Shown: positions 53,246-63,745, counted from the first letter of the stretch. The stretch is 64,000 nucleotides of DNA from Planctomycetaceae bacterium (GCA_020638995.1 JACKHM010000001.1:2728001-2792000), one strand, 5' to 3'. Notes: generated by a model from the letters alone, not told the origin. Made by a program: numbers and translations.

Positions 53246-53477
53246 GGATAACTCCTCCGTGAGCTGCCAAGTCCGTTCTTCCAATGCAATCCCATTGCAA
53301 GGCCGCCGCATTGTAACGACGAACGTAGAACGCGAACTGACTTCAACAAATCGACCCAGACATCCTGTCATTTGAAGGATCGGAGCCGTTCAAAAGGAGG
53401 ATTAATAGAAGTCGCAACTACAATTCCACGGCGCGGTTAGCGAACTGTACAGTCGGTACAACCGTTACAACCGGAAC

Positions 53478-56132
53478 TCACAGCCCTTCGATCAACTGCT
53501 CGAACAAGTTGATCGTTTCCTCCAAAGCCGCCTGGTAATCCGGTTGGTCAGGGAACTCGGTTGCCAGATCTTGTAATTGCCCGCGCGCCGAGTTGCGTTC
53601 GGACTGTCCGACGTCCGGACGCTTTGGGTCGAATCGGAGGAGCCCGATTTCTCTCAGGCTGATGGCCAGGTCCAACCGGTAACCGGGAACGTTCGGATAG
53701 TCACGAACCAGTTGTTCGAGTATCTGGCGCGCTTGATCCAAGGAATCCAACGCGTCGTCGACGCGCTCTCGCTCTGCTTGAAGAAGCGCCAGATTCATGA
53801 AGATGCCAGAAAGAGAGGCCTTGTATCCCGCAACCTCAGGGCTGGCGAGAACGAGGGCTTCCGTTTGTTCTTTTGCGAGTTGGTAGAGTGCAATCGCCTG
53901 ACCAGCGCGACCATCAGCACTCTCCACATCCGCCAGCAGTCGGTAGCAAGCCGCCAGTTCGTGCTTCACTCGTAATGTTTGCGGATTGTCTTCGAGCAGC
54001 TTTTCAAATTGCTTGACGGCGGTATGCAAATACTCTTCTGCAACGGCTGTGTCTTCCGAATAAATCGCCACAGTCGCCAAGTTGAAGTTTCCCATCGCGA
54101 TGTCTCGACCAAGTTCCAGATCGTGAGCGACTTCGGACAGGCGTGTGCGAATCGTGTGTGCCGTCTCGAGTTCGCGGCGTGCGACCGTCAGGTTGCCTCG
54201 GTCTCGCTCGAGGAGGCCGATGTTCATGTGCGTGTTCGCGAGTCGCCGTTGATACTCGGCGTTCTCCGGTGCGGCGGCGGCAAGTCTTTGGCGTATTGCC
54301 AAGGCTTCGCGATAAGCGGTCAGCGCCGCGTCAGAGTCCTGGCGTCCATGCTGTACTCGCCCCATTCGATTCAAGGTGTCGCCCAGCGCCGCCGACCGTT
54401 CGCGATTCGCGGGATCTTCCGCGACGAGTTTTACCTGCAATGCTCGCGCTTGCTCGTAAGCCTGGAGGGCTTCGTCAGACGTCGCGATAAGTTCGTTAAT
54501 GCGGCCAACGCGAAAGTGTGCCAACGCAAGTTCATCCCGAAACGCGGGATCGTCGGAACGCTGCTTAAGAAACTTTTGGTAGTACTGAACGGCTTCTTGG
54601 AGCAACGCTTGGCGTAACGGTTGCATACCAGGTTGGTCGAGCAACTCGTGATCGCTGGCATGTGTGAAAAAACGGTCCACAGCGCGCTGCATTTCGCGGA
54701 AGCTCTGTTCAGATTCTTCTTGCGCCTCTCGGGCGACCACCAACGACGCTGACGTTTTGACATAGCCGATGGTCGCGGCCGCCAACGCGACGATAAGGAA
54801 TGCGAGTGCTGAAGTGATTGACGCCGCGGTAACCGGGTTGCGTTGCGACCATCGCCAAACCCGCTCCCAGCGACGAATCGGTCGTGCTTCGATCGGCACG
54901 TTGTTTAAGTATCGCCGAAGGTCCTCGGCCAACCTCTCTGCATTCGCGTAACGCCGTGACGGTTGCTTGTCCAGGCACTTCAGGCAAATGACCTCAAGAT
55001 CGCGGTCGATCGAAGGGTTCAGCTCGCGCGGAGCGACAGGCTCTTCCTCAATCACGTGCTTCAGCGTTGTCGCCAAACTGGGAGCCTGGAACGGCGGGCG
55101 AGCCGTCAACATGTGGTAAAGCGTCGCGCCGAGCGAGTACACGTCAGTCGCTTCCGTTACGTGGGCCGAGTCCTGGGCCTGTTCGGGCGACATGTAAGAA
55201 GGTGTACCGAGGATCTGCCCGGCTTGTGTCATCTCGTTGCCGGTCCAGGACACTTTCGCCAAACCAAAGTCAGCCACGAGCACACGATCCGTAACACGCT
55301 CGACAAGTATATTATGCGGCTTCAGGTCGCGGTGCAGGATTCCGACGCGATGGGCTGCGTGAACGGCGCGCGCCACTGGTTCGAGATATGCCGCCGCGCG
55401 GCGCCCATCCATCGGCCCGTCTTGTAACAGCTCCGCGACGCTGCATCCTTCAACATATTGCATCGTGAAAAATGGGCGCCCCTCGAACTCACCGACTTCA
55501 TAAACCGAGACGATATTCTCATGCTCCAATCGGGCTTCGGCTTGCGCTTCATGCCGAAAGCGATCGGCCATCTCGATCTTCATCTCTTGTGGCAACAAAC
55601 CGAGTTGTTCGCTCTGGATCACCTTGAGCGCAACAATTCGATCCGCCTTGGCCTGCCGAGCCCGGTACACGACCGCCATGCCACCGCGGCCGATCTCTTC
55701 GAACACTTCGTAGTTGCCGAAACGAGCAATCGGATGCGCGCTGCCGTCGCCGTCCGCCGCGTCTGCAGCGACCGAGGTATCGGTGTGCAGGAGGGTTGGG
55801 AGGTTTTCCGTTGAAGACGTAGCGTTGACTTGCCCGCATTGTTTCTCGATGACTGACGTGAACTCAGGAAACCGACGCCGGTAGTCTTCCAACAAAACAT
55901 CGTGATCTCGCCATTGACGCCAATGAAGTTCGATGGCCAGCAACTCGTCAAGCAAACTTTCGCGTCGATTTCCGGCGACGCACTTGAGATAGTCCTCAAT
56001 CTGCGGCGACAGCCCCCGCCGAAGTTGATCTTCAAATTCTTCGCACAGCGCTTCGGTTTGCGACCCGAATGACAAGTCATCGAGGGCGTTGAGATTCAGG
56101 CCACTATCATCTTGAAATCCTGAGTCATTCAT
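53478..56132 (-). CDS. Ser/Thr protein kinase with TPR repeats
   Basis: This 884-residue kinase has an N-terminal 150-residue region, then a kinase domain with GRGGMAVVYRARQ, VALKVIQSE, ILHRDLKPHNILV, VADFGLAK and GTPSYMSPEQ, all intact. A membrane helix (AASITSALAFLIVALAAATIG) follows, and the C-terminal 400 residues are TPR-like (LAHFRVGRINELIATSDEAL; YREALAIRQRLAAA). The TPR part is probably extracytoplasmic and may sense a partner protein. It is followed, 246 bases upstream in transcription order, by another large kinase gene on the same strand. Confidence 0.92.
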   Translation of the reverse strand: MNDSGFQDDSGLNLNALDDLSFGSQTEALCEEFEDQLRRGLSPQIEDYLKCVAGNRRESLLDELLAIELHWRQWRDHDVLLEDYRRRFPEFTSVIEKQCGQVNATSSTENLPTLLHTDTSVAADAADGDGSAHPIARFGNYEVFEEIGRGGMAVVYRARQAKADRIVALKVIQSEQLGLLPQEMKIEMADRFRHEAQAEARLEHENIVSVYEVGEFEGRPFFTMQYVEGCSVAELLQDGPMDGRRAAAYLEPVARAVHAAHRVGILHRDLKPHNILVERVTDRVLVADFGLAKVSWTGNEMTQAGQILGTPSYMSPEQAQDSAHVTEATDVYSLGATLYHMLTARPPFQAPSLATTLKHVIEEEPVAPRELNPSIDRDLEVICLKCLDKQPSRRYANAERLAEDLRRYLNNVPIEARPIRRWERVWRWSQRNPVTAASITSALAFLIVALAAATIGYVKTSASLVVAREAQEESEQSFREMQRAVDRFFTHASDHELLDQPGMQPLRQALLQEAVQYYQKFLKQRSDDPAFRDELALAHFRVGRINELIATSDEALQAYEQARALQVKLVAEDPANRERSAALGDTLNRMGRVQHGRQDSDAALTAYREALAIRQRLAAAAPENAEYQRRLANTHMNIGLLERDRGNLTVARRELETAHTIRTRLSEVAHDLELGRDIAMGNFNLATVAIYSEDTAVAEEYLHTAVKQFEKLLEDNPQTLRVKHELAACYRLLADVESADGRAGQAIALYQLAKEQTEALVLASPEVAGYKASLSGIFMNLALLQAERERVDDALDSLDQARQILEQLVRDYPNVPGYRLDLAISLREIGLLRFDPKRPDVGQSERNSARGQLQDLATEFPDQPDYQAALEETINLFEQLIEGL

Positions 56133-56378
56133 AAAGGTATCTCGTCAGCCCAAACGGGCGAGCCGAACAGGCAAACTTCGATTGCAGGAACGATCATCGT
56201 GCCACCCAGAATATAACATCCCACCCATACGACAACCCAATTCGTGTTACGACCGCTGGCGCGGCAGTCGCTTTCGCCGAGAATGTCAACATTAGACAGA
56301 CGAGGGCTTCGTCCTGCACTTTGCGCATCTTGGACAACCCAACGGGCTTGATCTGACACCCAGCAATGTTGCCGTCGC

Positions 56379-59300
56379 CTAACTTTCGTTCTCTGTGTTG
56401 TCGCGTTCGCGCTGGAGCTTTTCGCGAAGGATTCTGATCCGCTGTTGGTATTCGTCGGCCAGATCCGCGGCGTCGTCCTGAATGGCCATGCGACGATCGG
56501 TCATGTTCTTGACCATACGAATGAATGTATCAATCAAGCCCGCTTCACACGGGATCTCGGCGAGGCGATCAATCGTACGTATTGCGTTTCGATCATCGCC
56601 CTGGTCCTGAAACGCCCAAAAGATGTTGTACAGATTGTGCGTTAGCAACTCCCGCGCTTCCGTATCTTGGGCGTTTTGTTGAAGGACGCTTTCAAGCACA
56701 CTCGCCGCACTCTCCCAATCAGAAATTGCTTGATCTCGTTCTGTCGCATAAAGAATCACGGCCTTGTTCAGTAGGAATCGCGCCAGCTCGATACGTACTT
56801 CGCGAGTACCAACATTCAGTGCTTTGGCGCGTTCGACCGCGAGAACGGCTTGGTCAATGTCATGCAGATGGTTTGCCAGATTCGTGTGGAATCTGGCTAA
56901 ATCCAGACTGTATTCTTGTCGCACTGGCTGGTTTGCTTGGCGACGAGCGTTGATAACTTCGCGCATGCCTTCGATGGCAATCGCGTAGGCCTGCGCGGCT
57001 GGCGCCTTGTCATTCGCGTGAAGCTGTCGCAATAAAATTGCCGTGTTGTTATGGCACTTGGCAAGAAGAACCTGGCCTTCTTCCGCGGTTGCCAGTGTGG
57101 TTTGGCGGTCCAGCGCCTGAAGGAATAGACCTTTCGCGGTCTCGTAATCGTGTTGGGCGTCGGCCAGCAATTCCAGGTTCACTCGGTTGATCCCGCGATT
57201 CATGTGAGAGCGACCTAGGTCCAGCAAATACTGATACTCCTCATCGCCCTCGGCATCCGTCACCAACTTTCCTTGAATCTCGATCGCGGCGCTATAGTGT
57301 CTGTCGGCTTCGTCCGCTCGCTCTTGCTTCGAGAATTCACGCAGCAATTCACCCAGCCACATGTGACAACGTGCAAGTTCCTGGCGATAGATGGAAACCG
57401 TCGGAAGATCGTGTGCTAACGATTCGAACTGACCAATGGCTTTCTTGTACGCTTCGTCGGCTGTACGCACGTCGCGACCCGAACCGATTTGGTGGTGAAT
57501 CTGCGCTACTTCAAAATGTGCCTTCGCCGTTTGGTAGCGGGCGTCTTGGTCCGTTGCGCCGCTGGTCTTGCCGATTTCTTTGTAAAGATCCAGCGCCTTG
57601 TTGAGCAGATTCTTTCGAACGCCTTCCACTTGCGGAACATCATTGAGCGACTCAGCGCCGACTTCTGTCAACATGTCAAAAACCGCCTGATTTGCTAATT
57701 TCAGACTTTGGCTGGCTTCCTCTTTTGCAGCCCGCTCTTCCTGCTCAGCCTCGCGAGCCTTGGCCTCGCTGGCGACCGCCGCGTTTCTCGCGCGGATGGC
57801 TGCATTCCTTGAACCAGTGATGAGAACGAAAGCGATGACGACAGTGATCAGGACGGCGAACAGCGCGGCGACTGTCGAGGCGGCAATCGCGGCGTTTTCC
57901 CGCACCCAGCGTTTGGCGATCTCGACGAGGCCTGGCGTACGGATGGGGATCGGTTTCCCTTGCAGATAGAGATCCAGATAGTCTGCCATCTCGCGAGCCG
58001 ATCGAAGCCGATTCTCTTCGCTACGTTCCGTGGCTCGCGCTACGATGGCTTCTAAGTCAGCGTCGAGCATGGGGTCAATGGTGCGCAATTTAGGCACGTC
58101 GCGCGTCAGCACCCACGACGTCAGTTGGCGCTCATCTTCCGCCTCGCCGAAAAGCCGCTCGCGCGTCAGCAATTCCCACATGGTGATGCCAAGCGCACGA
58201 ATGTCGGCTTGAGGGCCTACTTTCAACTGGGCAGCCGCCAATTGTTCCGGTGCCGAGTATCGTAAGGTGCCCAGGAATCCCGAAGACTGTGTGGGCGCAA
58301 GGGACAATGCATCACTCTTGGCAAGGCCGAAGTCCATCAATACGACGCGTGATCCGTCGGGCGTCAGCATCAAATTCGCCGGCTTGATGTCGCGATGGAC
58401 AATGCCTTGATCATGAACCGCTTGCAGAGCACGAGCGGCATCGCGAATGAAAGCCACTACACGATGCACGAATCCTCCTGGGTCGTCCTCCTGCGCGGGC
58501 AACTCGGGCAATGGAGGGAGCGCCAATTTACTGACCGATGAAGGTTCGGCCGCAGCCGATTCCACTGCGGCTTCTGCCGAAGTCGGGCTCTCTGCGACAG
58601 TTGTTTCTTTCGTTCCCGCGCTCGTCTTTTCCAGACACTTTTGCCGCATTTTGCCGCTGGCAGAAACGATGGCACGATGCCAAGTCGTGCCGCCGAGTGT
58701 CTTTGCACTGCCAGCTTTGTGCGGGCCGGCCAACTCGCGCCAAGTTTGTTCTAAATCCGCGCCCGGAACATATTCCATGGCATAGTACAGCTGGCCGTCA
58801 GGAAAGGTTCCGCTGGAGAGTACCTTCACGATGTTAGAGTGTTCACACCGTCCGAGTGCTCTCATTTCGCGCCGAAAGCGAGCCAACGCGACTTCATCGC
58901 CCGCCATGTCCGCCGACAACATTTTCAACGCGACGAGCCGCCCGAGCGATTTCTGTCGTGCCAAGTAAACAACGCCCATTCCTCCGCGCCCGAGTTCCGT
59001 CAGGATCTCAAAGTCACCAAGAATGCGCGATCCAGTCTCGTCGGTGCTGGATTCAACGGACGTTGAATCTGTCCGCAAGTCTTCTCCGAACTTATCCAAA
59101 CCAGCTGCCGTGACTTGCTGACCGGTGACTTCGCTGAGCATACGTGCCATCGCCGGAGCGGCGGATTCGACTCGTTCAGTTCGACCGGTACAGTAACTTA
59201 GATACTCAACCTGCCGACCGTTGCGATCGCGGTTCAGGAACAGCACGTCTTCGGAAAGCTCGTTTTCGCGGTAAACCAACAACGGATCAAGCAGAAGCGG

Positions 59301-60080
59301 TGCAGTGCGTCCGGGCCAAACAACGGCCACACGATCGGGAAGGAGCTGGCTGGCCTGTTCCGCATCAAGGAACAACGGCGCCATCCGTTCACCCTGCAAG
59401 CTAACCAGCTCGCGCATGCCCACTTCGATCCGGTTTTCTGCGACGGTTTTCACCTCAACAAGATAGACGAGCTTGCTTCCGCTTGGGCCGAGCAGGTCGA
59501 TGGACCCCTCGGCGAGGAGTTCGTTTACCGCCGGAAAGAGCAGCGGTCCCATCTGTTCGTCGTAAAATGAATCGACGCGCCCAGCTCCGTGCCCGAACAC
59601 CGCGTTGCGATACTGCACGAGTGACTCGATTAACTGCAAGATCGAGCAACTCCTGTCGCCGGCAACTTTTCCCTCGGGGCCGTTCTTGATGCGTTGAAAG
59701 AGAGCCAAGACGCCAGGCAAATCGTGACGTTTGACGCTTAGCTGTTCCCATAAATGACCGAGCGGGTGTGATGCGGCGTCGGGTCGCGACCCGAAATGAC
59801 GCGCCAACTCGCGCAACATCCCCACCCATTGACCCAGTGAAGGCAGCGCGAGTTGTACGAGCAGGTTATCGATTGCCTTAACACGAGCGTTGCTGGTGCG
59901 TGCTTCTTTCAGATACTGCACGATCATCGGTGCAGCAACCAGCTTGACAGTCAACTCGCACAAGTAAAAACAATTGTCGTGTCGTCCACGACCATCCTTG
60001 GCGTTGTGAGCGCGGGCATAAAGTTGTGCCAGCGGTAACGGCAATCGCAGAAGGTAATCGCGCTGAAACTCATTCGACAT
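56379..60080 (-). CDS. Large Ser/Thr protein kinase with novel N-terminal domain and TPR region
   Basis: The 1233-residue protein has an unassigned N-terminal region of about 340 residues (FQRDYLLRLPLPLAQLYARA; RNAVFGHGAG; SKLVYLVEVKTVAENRIEVG), which I do not recognise. The kinase domain has the glycine loop GRGGMGVVYLARQ near 365, VALKMLSAD, then an insertion of roughly 95 residues rich in Ala and Ser between the hinge (YYAMEYVPGADLEQ) and the catalytic loop VHRDIKPANLML, then MDFGLAK. A membrane helix (ALFAVLITVVIAFVLITG) follows near residue 760, then a coiled coil and TPR-like repeats. All catalytic residues are present. Confidence 0.9.
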   Translation of the reverse strand: MSNEFQRDYLLRLPLPLAQLYARAHNAKDGRGRHDNCFYLCELTVKLVAAPMIVQYLKEARTSNARVKAIDNLLVQLALPSLGQWVGMLRELARHFGSRPDAASHPLGHLWEQLSVKRHDLPGVLALFQRIKNGPEGKVAGDRSCSILQLIESLVQYRNAVFGHGAGRVDSFYDEQMGPLLFPAVNELLAEGSIDLLGPSGSKLVYLVEVKTVAENRIEVGMRELVSLQGERMAPLFLDAEQASQLLPDRVAVVWPGRTAPLLLDPLLVYRENELSEDVLFLNRDRNGRQVEYLSYCTGRTERVESAAPAMARMLSEVTGQQVTAAGLDKFGEDLRTDSTSVESSTDETGSRILGDFEILTELGRGGMGVVYLARQKSLGRLVALKMLSADMAGDEVALARFRREMRALGRCEHSNIVKVLSSGTFPDGQLYYAMEYVPGADLEQTWRELAGPHKAGSAKTLGGTTWHRAIVSASGKMRQKCLEKTSAGTKETTVAESPTSAEAAVESAAAEPSSVSKLALPPLPELPAQEDDPGGFVHRVVAFIRDAARALQAVHDQGIVHRDIKPANLMLTPDGSRVVLMDFGLAKSDALSLAPTQSSGFLGTLRYSAPEQLAAAQLKVGPQADIRALGITMWELLTRERLFGEAEDERQLTSWVLTRDVPKLRTIDPMLDADLEAIVARATERSEENRLRSAREMADYLDLYLQGKPIPIRTPGLVEIAKRWVRENAAIAASTVAALFAVLITVVIAFVLITGSRNAAIRARNAAVASEAKAREAEQEERAAKEEASQSLKLANQAVFDMLTEVGAESLNDVPQVEGVRKNLLNKALDLYKEIGKTSGATDQDARYQTAKAHFEVAQIHHQIGSGRDVRTADEAYKKAIGQFESLAHDLPTVSIYRQELARCHMWLGELLREFSKQERADEADRHYSAAIEIQGKLVTDAEGDEEYQYLLDLGRSHMNRGINRVNLELLADAQHDYETAKGLFLQALDRQTTLATAEEGQVLLAKCHNNTAILLRQLHANDKAPAAQAYAIAIEGMREVINARRQANQPVRQEYSLDLARFHTNLANHLHDIDQAVLAVERAKALNVGTREVRIELARFLLNKAVILYATERDQAISDWESAASVLESVLQQNAQDTEARELLTHNLYNIFWAFQDQGDDRNAIRTIDRLAEIPCEAGLIDTFIRMVKNMTDRRMAIQDDAADLADEYQQRIRILREKLQRERDNTENES

Positions 60081-60304
60081 TCGTTTTGGACCTACGTCAT
60101 GGAACCCAAAACAATCTTAGGCCAAAACGATTTCGAATGCACCAACGCAAACTCGCTCGTGCGGCTTCGTCCACCCGCCGTCGTTCGAGCCGATCGTCGA
60201 GACGCTCGCATCAAACTTTCTCCGAGTCTTGCGGTGTTCCAGCCGACGTGCGGCGAAAAGCTCCCGGCACCTCCGAAATCGTCCTGACCTCCCATTACCG
60301 AGGC

Positions 60305-61309
60305 TTAGTATCGCAAGACATATTCCGCGCGTACGATGTCGCGATACCAAATGTCGCCGGTCAAGGCGCGACCATAACCCACGTAAATGGAGTCGCGAGG
60401 CGTGCTCCATCGCAGACCCAGCTTCAAATTGACGATCGTGTCGTTCACGGCGCTGTCGAAGACAGCGTCTCCCAACGAGACAGGGTTCGTCGGCGTGGGA
60501 TCTCTGAATTTGAGCCCATCCAGTACGGTCCATCCGACGACTTCAGTAACCGCAGTCAAGCGGTTCGTCACGGCCTGCTCGGAGCAGCAGTATTCCTGGT
60601 AGATGTCGTATCCTGCGCCGAGACCATATCGCAAGACGGTCCCAGAGAAATTTCTGACGGTGCCGTTGAAAGTTTCTTTCTCGCCGCCAATTGGGATCCA
60701 AGCCCGAAACTCGCCGAATGTGGATAGCCGATTTGCCTGTGATGCGAATAGGAATCCGGGTTCGAGCGACACGTGCTCGGTACCCAGTCCTTTGATTCCG
60801 TCGCCGGTTGGGAAGTACCCTCGCAATTGAAAGGTCAAAATCGAGTTGTCATCCGACAGCAGAGCAGCCTTGAAGCCAGCGCGAATATCTCCTAGGCCAG
60901 CCGCATTCTCGTTAAAATCCGGATTAATGAACCGGATCGGCAGTTCAACGAATGCCGAAACCATGTCGCCATACACCAAGTGTTCCGCAGCGAACTCCAG
61001 CTCTTGAAAGTCCACACCCGAGTCAGGGAATGCCGGGCCGGGGCCGTTTCCACCGGAGAAGCAACCGCATTTGGCGTAGAAGAATTCCGCGCGATCGGGA
61101 AACGGATTGTCGTACGCAGCATCGAATCGCAACCGAAACCTGTTTCTGACAATTGCGTTATCGATGTAGCCCGCCGGAGAATCGGACGAAAGCAGTTGCG
61201 CGTCGACCGATGCAAGCCCAAACAACATAACGTAGGTCAGCGCGTGCAAGAAGGTTAATGTCCATCGCGCAACCAGTCCCTGTGCGCCGTTGTTATCGTT
61301 GTAAATCAT
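60305..61309 (-). CDS. Outer-membrane barrel-type protein (transporter-like)
   Basis: The ATG at 61309 begins MIYNDNNGAQGLVARWTLTF, a signal-like N-terminus ending near SVDAQ. The mature part of about 300 residues has repeated strands (NRFRLRFDAAYDNPFPDRAE; LQLRGYFPTGDGIKGLGTE-like segments; YDIYQEYCCSEQAV) and ends with YVLRY, the terminal aromatic pattern of outer-membrane barrels. It resembles the BBP7-type or transporter-like planctomycete families from memory. It lies near the kinase gene on the same strand but a link is unproven. Confidence 0.7.
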   Translation of the reverse strand: MIYNDNNGAQGLVARWTLTFLHALTYVMLFGLASVDAQLLSSDSPAGYIDNAIVRNRFRLRFDAAYDNPFPDRAEFFYAKCGCFSGGNGPGPAFPDSGVDFQELEFAAEHLVYGDMVSAFVELPIRFINPDFNENAAGLGDIRAGFKAALLSDDNSILTFQLRGYFPTGDGIKGLGTEHVSLEPGFLFASQANRLSTFGEFRAWIPIGGEKETFNGTVRNFSGTVLRYGLGAGYDIYQEYCCSEQAVTNRLTAVTEVVGWTVLDGLKFRDPTPTNPVSLGDAVFDSAVNDTIVNLKLGLRWSTPRDSIYVGYGRALTGDIWYRDIVRAEYVLRY

Positions 61310-61683
61310 CCTGACATCCCTGTCTGTAGTTATCGAGAATCGCGGCTTTACCCACGTGCTACTTCGATCCATTTGCATTCCGAAGATTGACTAAAATCCG
61401 ATGACCCTGGTAACTCGTGTATTCAGTACGACTACACCCCATATACCTCACAAGTACCTGTCCACGCGTGATTGGAGCTTCGTCGACCACCGCGTCAGCT
61501 ACTGAAGAATCGAGGGTCACATGCTGGGGAACTGAAACGATGAAGGCGACCGGCGTCGCGGGTACCACTCCATGACAAGCATGGTTTACAAAGCCAGCAA
61601 CCACACTTCATCAGGACGACTTGCGTGGCGAAGTCGACGGCGACGAGCCTATCCCCGTGCTGGTATGAGGGCGAACGCTTCGA
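61310..61683. other. Gap without a recognised gene
   Basis: About 370 bases between the beta-barrel gene start and the TPR fragment contain no frame with familiar motifs. Short frames on the minus strand lack any protein signature. Confidence 0.45.
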
Positions 61684-61997
61684 TTAATCTTCAGTTCGAT
61701 CGCGATAGGGTAAGCCCTGACGAAAGACTTCGAGTCGTTCTCGATATGCATCCTCGAGTCGCTCGTGGCCTTCTTCGACAGCCCTGGTTTGCCAGCGCAC
61801 GGCTTCTGCAAAGTCACTGTTTTCGGCATATGCAGCCGCCAGGGCGTTAAAGCAGCCTGGGTCTTTCCAACTCGACAGGCTGCACGCCCGCGTGGCCTCT
61901 TCGAGGGCCAGTTTTCCATTTCGAAACGATTCCACGGGACAAGTTGCATGTTGCCACGCAGACTCTTGCCAAACCTTGTAAAACTGCGGGTCAATTG
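61684..61997 (-). pseudogene. C-terminal fragment of a TPR protein, separated from its 5' side by the IS4 element
   Basis: The frame read leftwards from the IS is TIDPQFYKVW, WQHATCPVESFRNGKLALEE, ATRACSLSSWKDPGCFNALA, AAYAENSDFAEAVRWQTRAV, then YRERLEVFRQGLPYRDRTED and a stop at 61684. This is the C-terminal TPR module common at the end of planctomycete kinases and WD40 proteins. On the far side of the IS the same frame reaches a TGA within three codons, so the gene was already truncated when the IS inserted. Confidence 0.8.
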
Positions 61998-63459
61998 TCA
62001 ATACTGTTCGGCACGAGGTGTGCCAGTGTTGGTGCGGGGCGGGTTTGAGGAGGAGGAGTTCCGCGCGATGTATGTGGGGCGGGCTATGTAATCTTTTGGC
62101 GACTCGTCGATGGAGACTCACGGCTTGGTGAGCGCGCAGCGTGAAGGGCGGTAGAGATGATTGCCGCGATCTTCCCTACGCCTCTTGCGACTTCAATTTG
62201 TCGATGTGCTGCATTAACTCATCCTCGTCGGCCAGGCCGGTGAAGTAGAAGCAGATCATCTCGTAAGTACGAAGCGTCGGCTTCTTGCCGGTCCACAACG
62301 CGATCAACATGCAGGCGATGATCGCACAGTACGTGCCGTTCTGATCGTGGCTGAGCAAGTGTCGACAGCCCAGGATGTGCTTGAAGAAGCGAAAAAATAT
62401 CTCCACCGCCCGGCGATAGGAAAAGATCAAGCCGATGACTTCCGCAGGTACGTCCAACAAGTTGGTCGCGATGCGCAAGATGCCGTCGCTATCCACGCCG
62501 CTCGATCCGCTGCGGTACTTGCCGCGGTTCGTGTGCGGGTTGACGCGAAGGCAGATGACTCGGACCTTGTGATCCAACCCAGAGCCTTTGGAAAACTCCA
62601 CGATCTCGTCGCTGATGATTTCATCCAGGCCCGCCGCGTCGTTTCGATAGTTCTCTTTGACCACCGTCCACACGCTGTTGTCACGCAAGCGGCACACGTA
62701 ACTGCTGCCAGCCGTGACGATCTGATTGAAGAGCGTGAATTTGGCATAGCCTCGATCGGTCACATACAGCCGATCCGATTCAATCACTGCTGCGAGCATG
62801 GCACGCTCATCGTGCTCGCCGCCACCGTTGGGCGTAACATCGATCCGCGTCGGCACACCACGCAAGATTTCCAAGTGCGTATGCAGTCGCCACTTCACCA
62901 TGCCGTTGCCATCGGTCGCCTTGCGCCAAGAGGCTTCCATGATTTTCGGCAACGCGGCGATCAGTGAGCCATCAACCAGCGTAATCGTCTGCTGGATATC
63001 ACTCAGCCGCTTGTCTTGTGCGAGCGGTTCGAGTTGCTCACCCAGTTCGGCGATGATCGCTTTCAGTCGATCGGCGTCGAAGACAGACGTCGCTTCGGAC
63101 AGAGAACCGAGCGAAGCCTGTTGACAACCCAGCTTCTTCTGAACCTTCTTCAGTTCGCTGGCTTGTTGCACTCCTCGCAGCGACGTGACGATCGGATTGA
63201 ACAAGAATAGCAGCAGGAGCATGCAGTACTGGTCATAGTGCAGATGCCGGTTCCCGGCTCGGTCGCGCTTGCAACCGTCATCGTGCAAGCGTTCGAGCAG
63301 CGGCACCAGCTGCTCGAAATACTTCAATCCGGTGATATCTCGTTCCTTGATTTCCTGCTTTGCAGTCGTCATGCTCCCCAAGATGACAACTTCGGCCGTC
63401 GCTAGCTAGCCCAAAATTGAGAAAATATCGGCTAGCAACTTTCGTGCCGAACAGTATTG
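61998..63459 (-). mobile_element. IS4-family insertion sequence (1462 bp) with perfect terminal repeats
   Basis: Both ends carry the perfect 18-base inverted repeat CAATACTGTTCGGCACGA (61998-62015 and complement 63442-63459). The element is flanked by an exact 10-base direct repeat GGTCAATTGT at 61988-61997 and 63460-63469, a clean target-site duplication of the length expected for the IS4 family. The single transposase gene looks intact. This is the most recent-looking insertion in the window. Confidence 0.93.
62176..63372 (-). CDS. IS4-family DDE transposase
   Basis: The transposase has 398 residues from the ATG at 63372. The catalytic Asp residues lie in TLVDGSLIAALPK and VTDRGYAKFTL; the Glu lies in YRRAVEIFFRFFK, where E and K are spaced as in the YREK signature of IS4 enzymes. 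The N-terminus includes LHYDQYCMLLLLFLFNPIVT, the family opening. It fills most of the IS, leaving about 180 bases on the 3' side and 90 on the 5' side. Confidence 0.93.
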   Translation of the reverse strand: MTTAKQEIKERDITGLKYFEQLVPLLERLHDDGCKRDRAGNRHLHYDQYCMLLLLFLFNPIVTSLRGVQQASELKKVQKKLGCQQASLGSLSEATSVFDADRLKAIIAELGEQLEPLAQDKRLSDIQQTITLVDGSLIAALPKIMEASWRKATDGNGMVKWRLHTHLEILRGVPTRIDVTPNGGGEHDERAMLAAVIESDRLYVTDRGYAKFTLFNQIVTAGSSYVCRLRDNSVWTVVKENYRNDAAGLDEIISDEIVEFSKGSGLDHKVRVICLRVNPHTNRGKYRSGSSGVDSDGILRIATNLLDVPAEVIGLIFSYRRAVEIFFRFFKHILGCRHLLSHDQNGTYCAIIACMLIALWTGKKPTLRTYEMICFYFTGLADEDELMQHIDKLKSQEA

Positions 63460-63475
63460 GGTCAATTGTATCTTC

Positions 63476-63745
63476 TCAACGGCTAGCAGCCTGAAGATTA
63501 GCATCTTCGACTGCGGATCTGATGGTTTCTGGGAGGGAAGTCAGCTCGAATCGCTTTCTGAGACGGTCGCGGAGATAGGCGTAGGCACTGGTGCCAAGTT
63601 TCTTCGAGGTTTGCACGAGCGTCGTGAAGATGTCCATCGCGCGGACGCCAGGAAGACTGCGGCTGTGGAGGCTCACGTCGCGACGCCGCGCACTTACACG
63701 GGCTTGCAACTCCGAGGCGTTGTTGTGCAGACGAGAGCAAGATCT
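63476..63745 (-). pseudogene. C-terminal remnant of an IS66-like transposase
   Basis: The last 85 residues of a longer frame read LHNNASELQARVSARRRDVS, then RAMDIFTTLVQTSKKLGTSA and YAYLRDRLRKRFELTSLPET. This is the conserved end of IS66-like transposases (HNNASE is the catalytic Glu region). The upstream residues of the frame do not resemble a transposase, so the rest is lost or out of frame. It lies a few bases outside the IS4 target duplication. Confidence 0.7.

Noticed and set aside
56129..56359. 76-residue ORF between two kinase genes
   Set aside because: It has a signal-peptide-like tail but no plausible start signal, and ends at the kinase start region; not supported.
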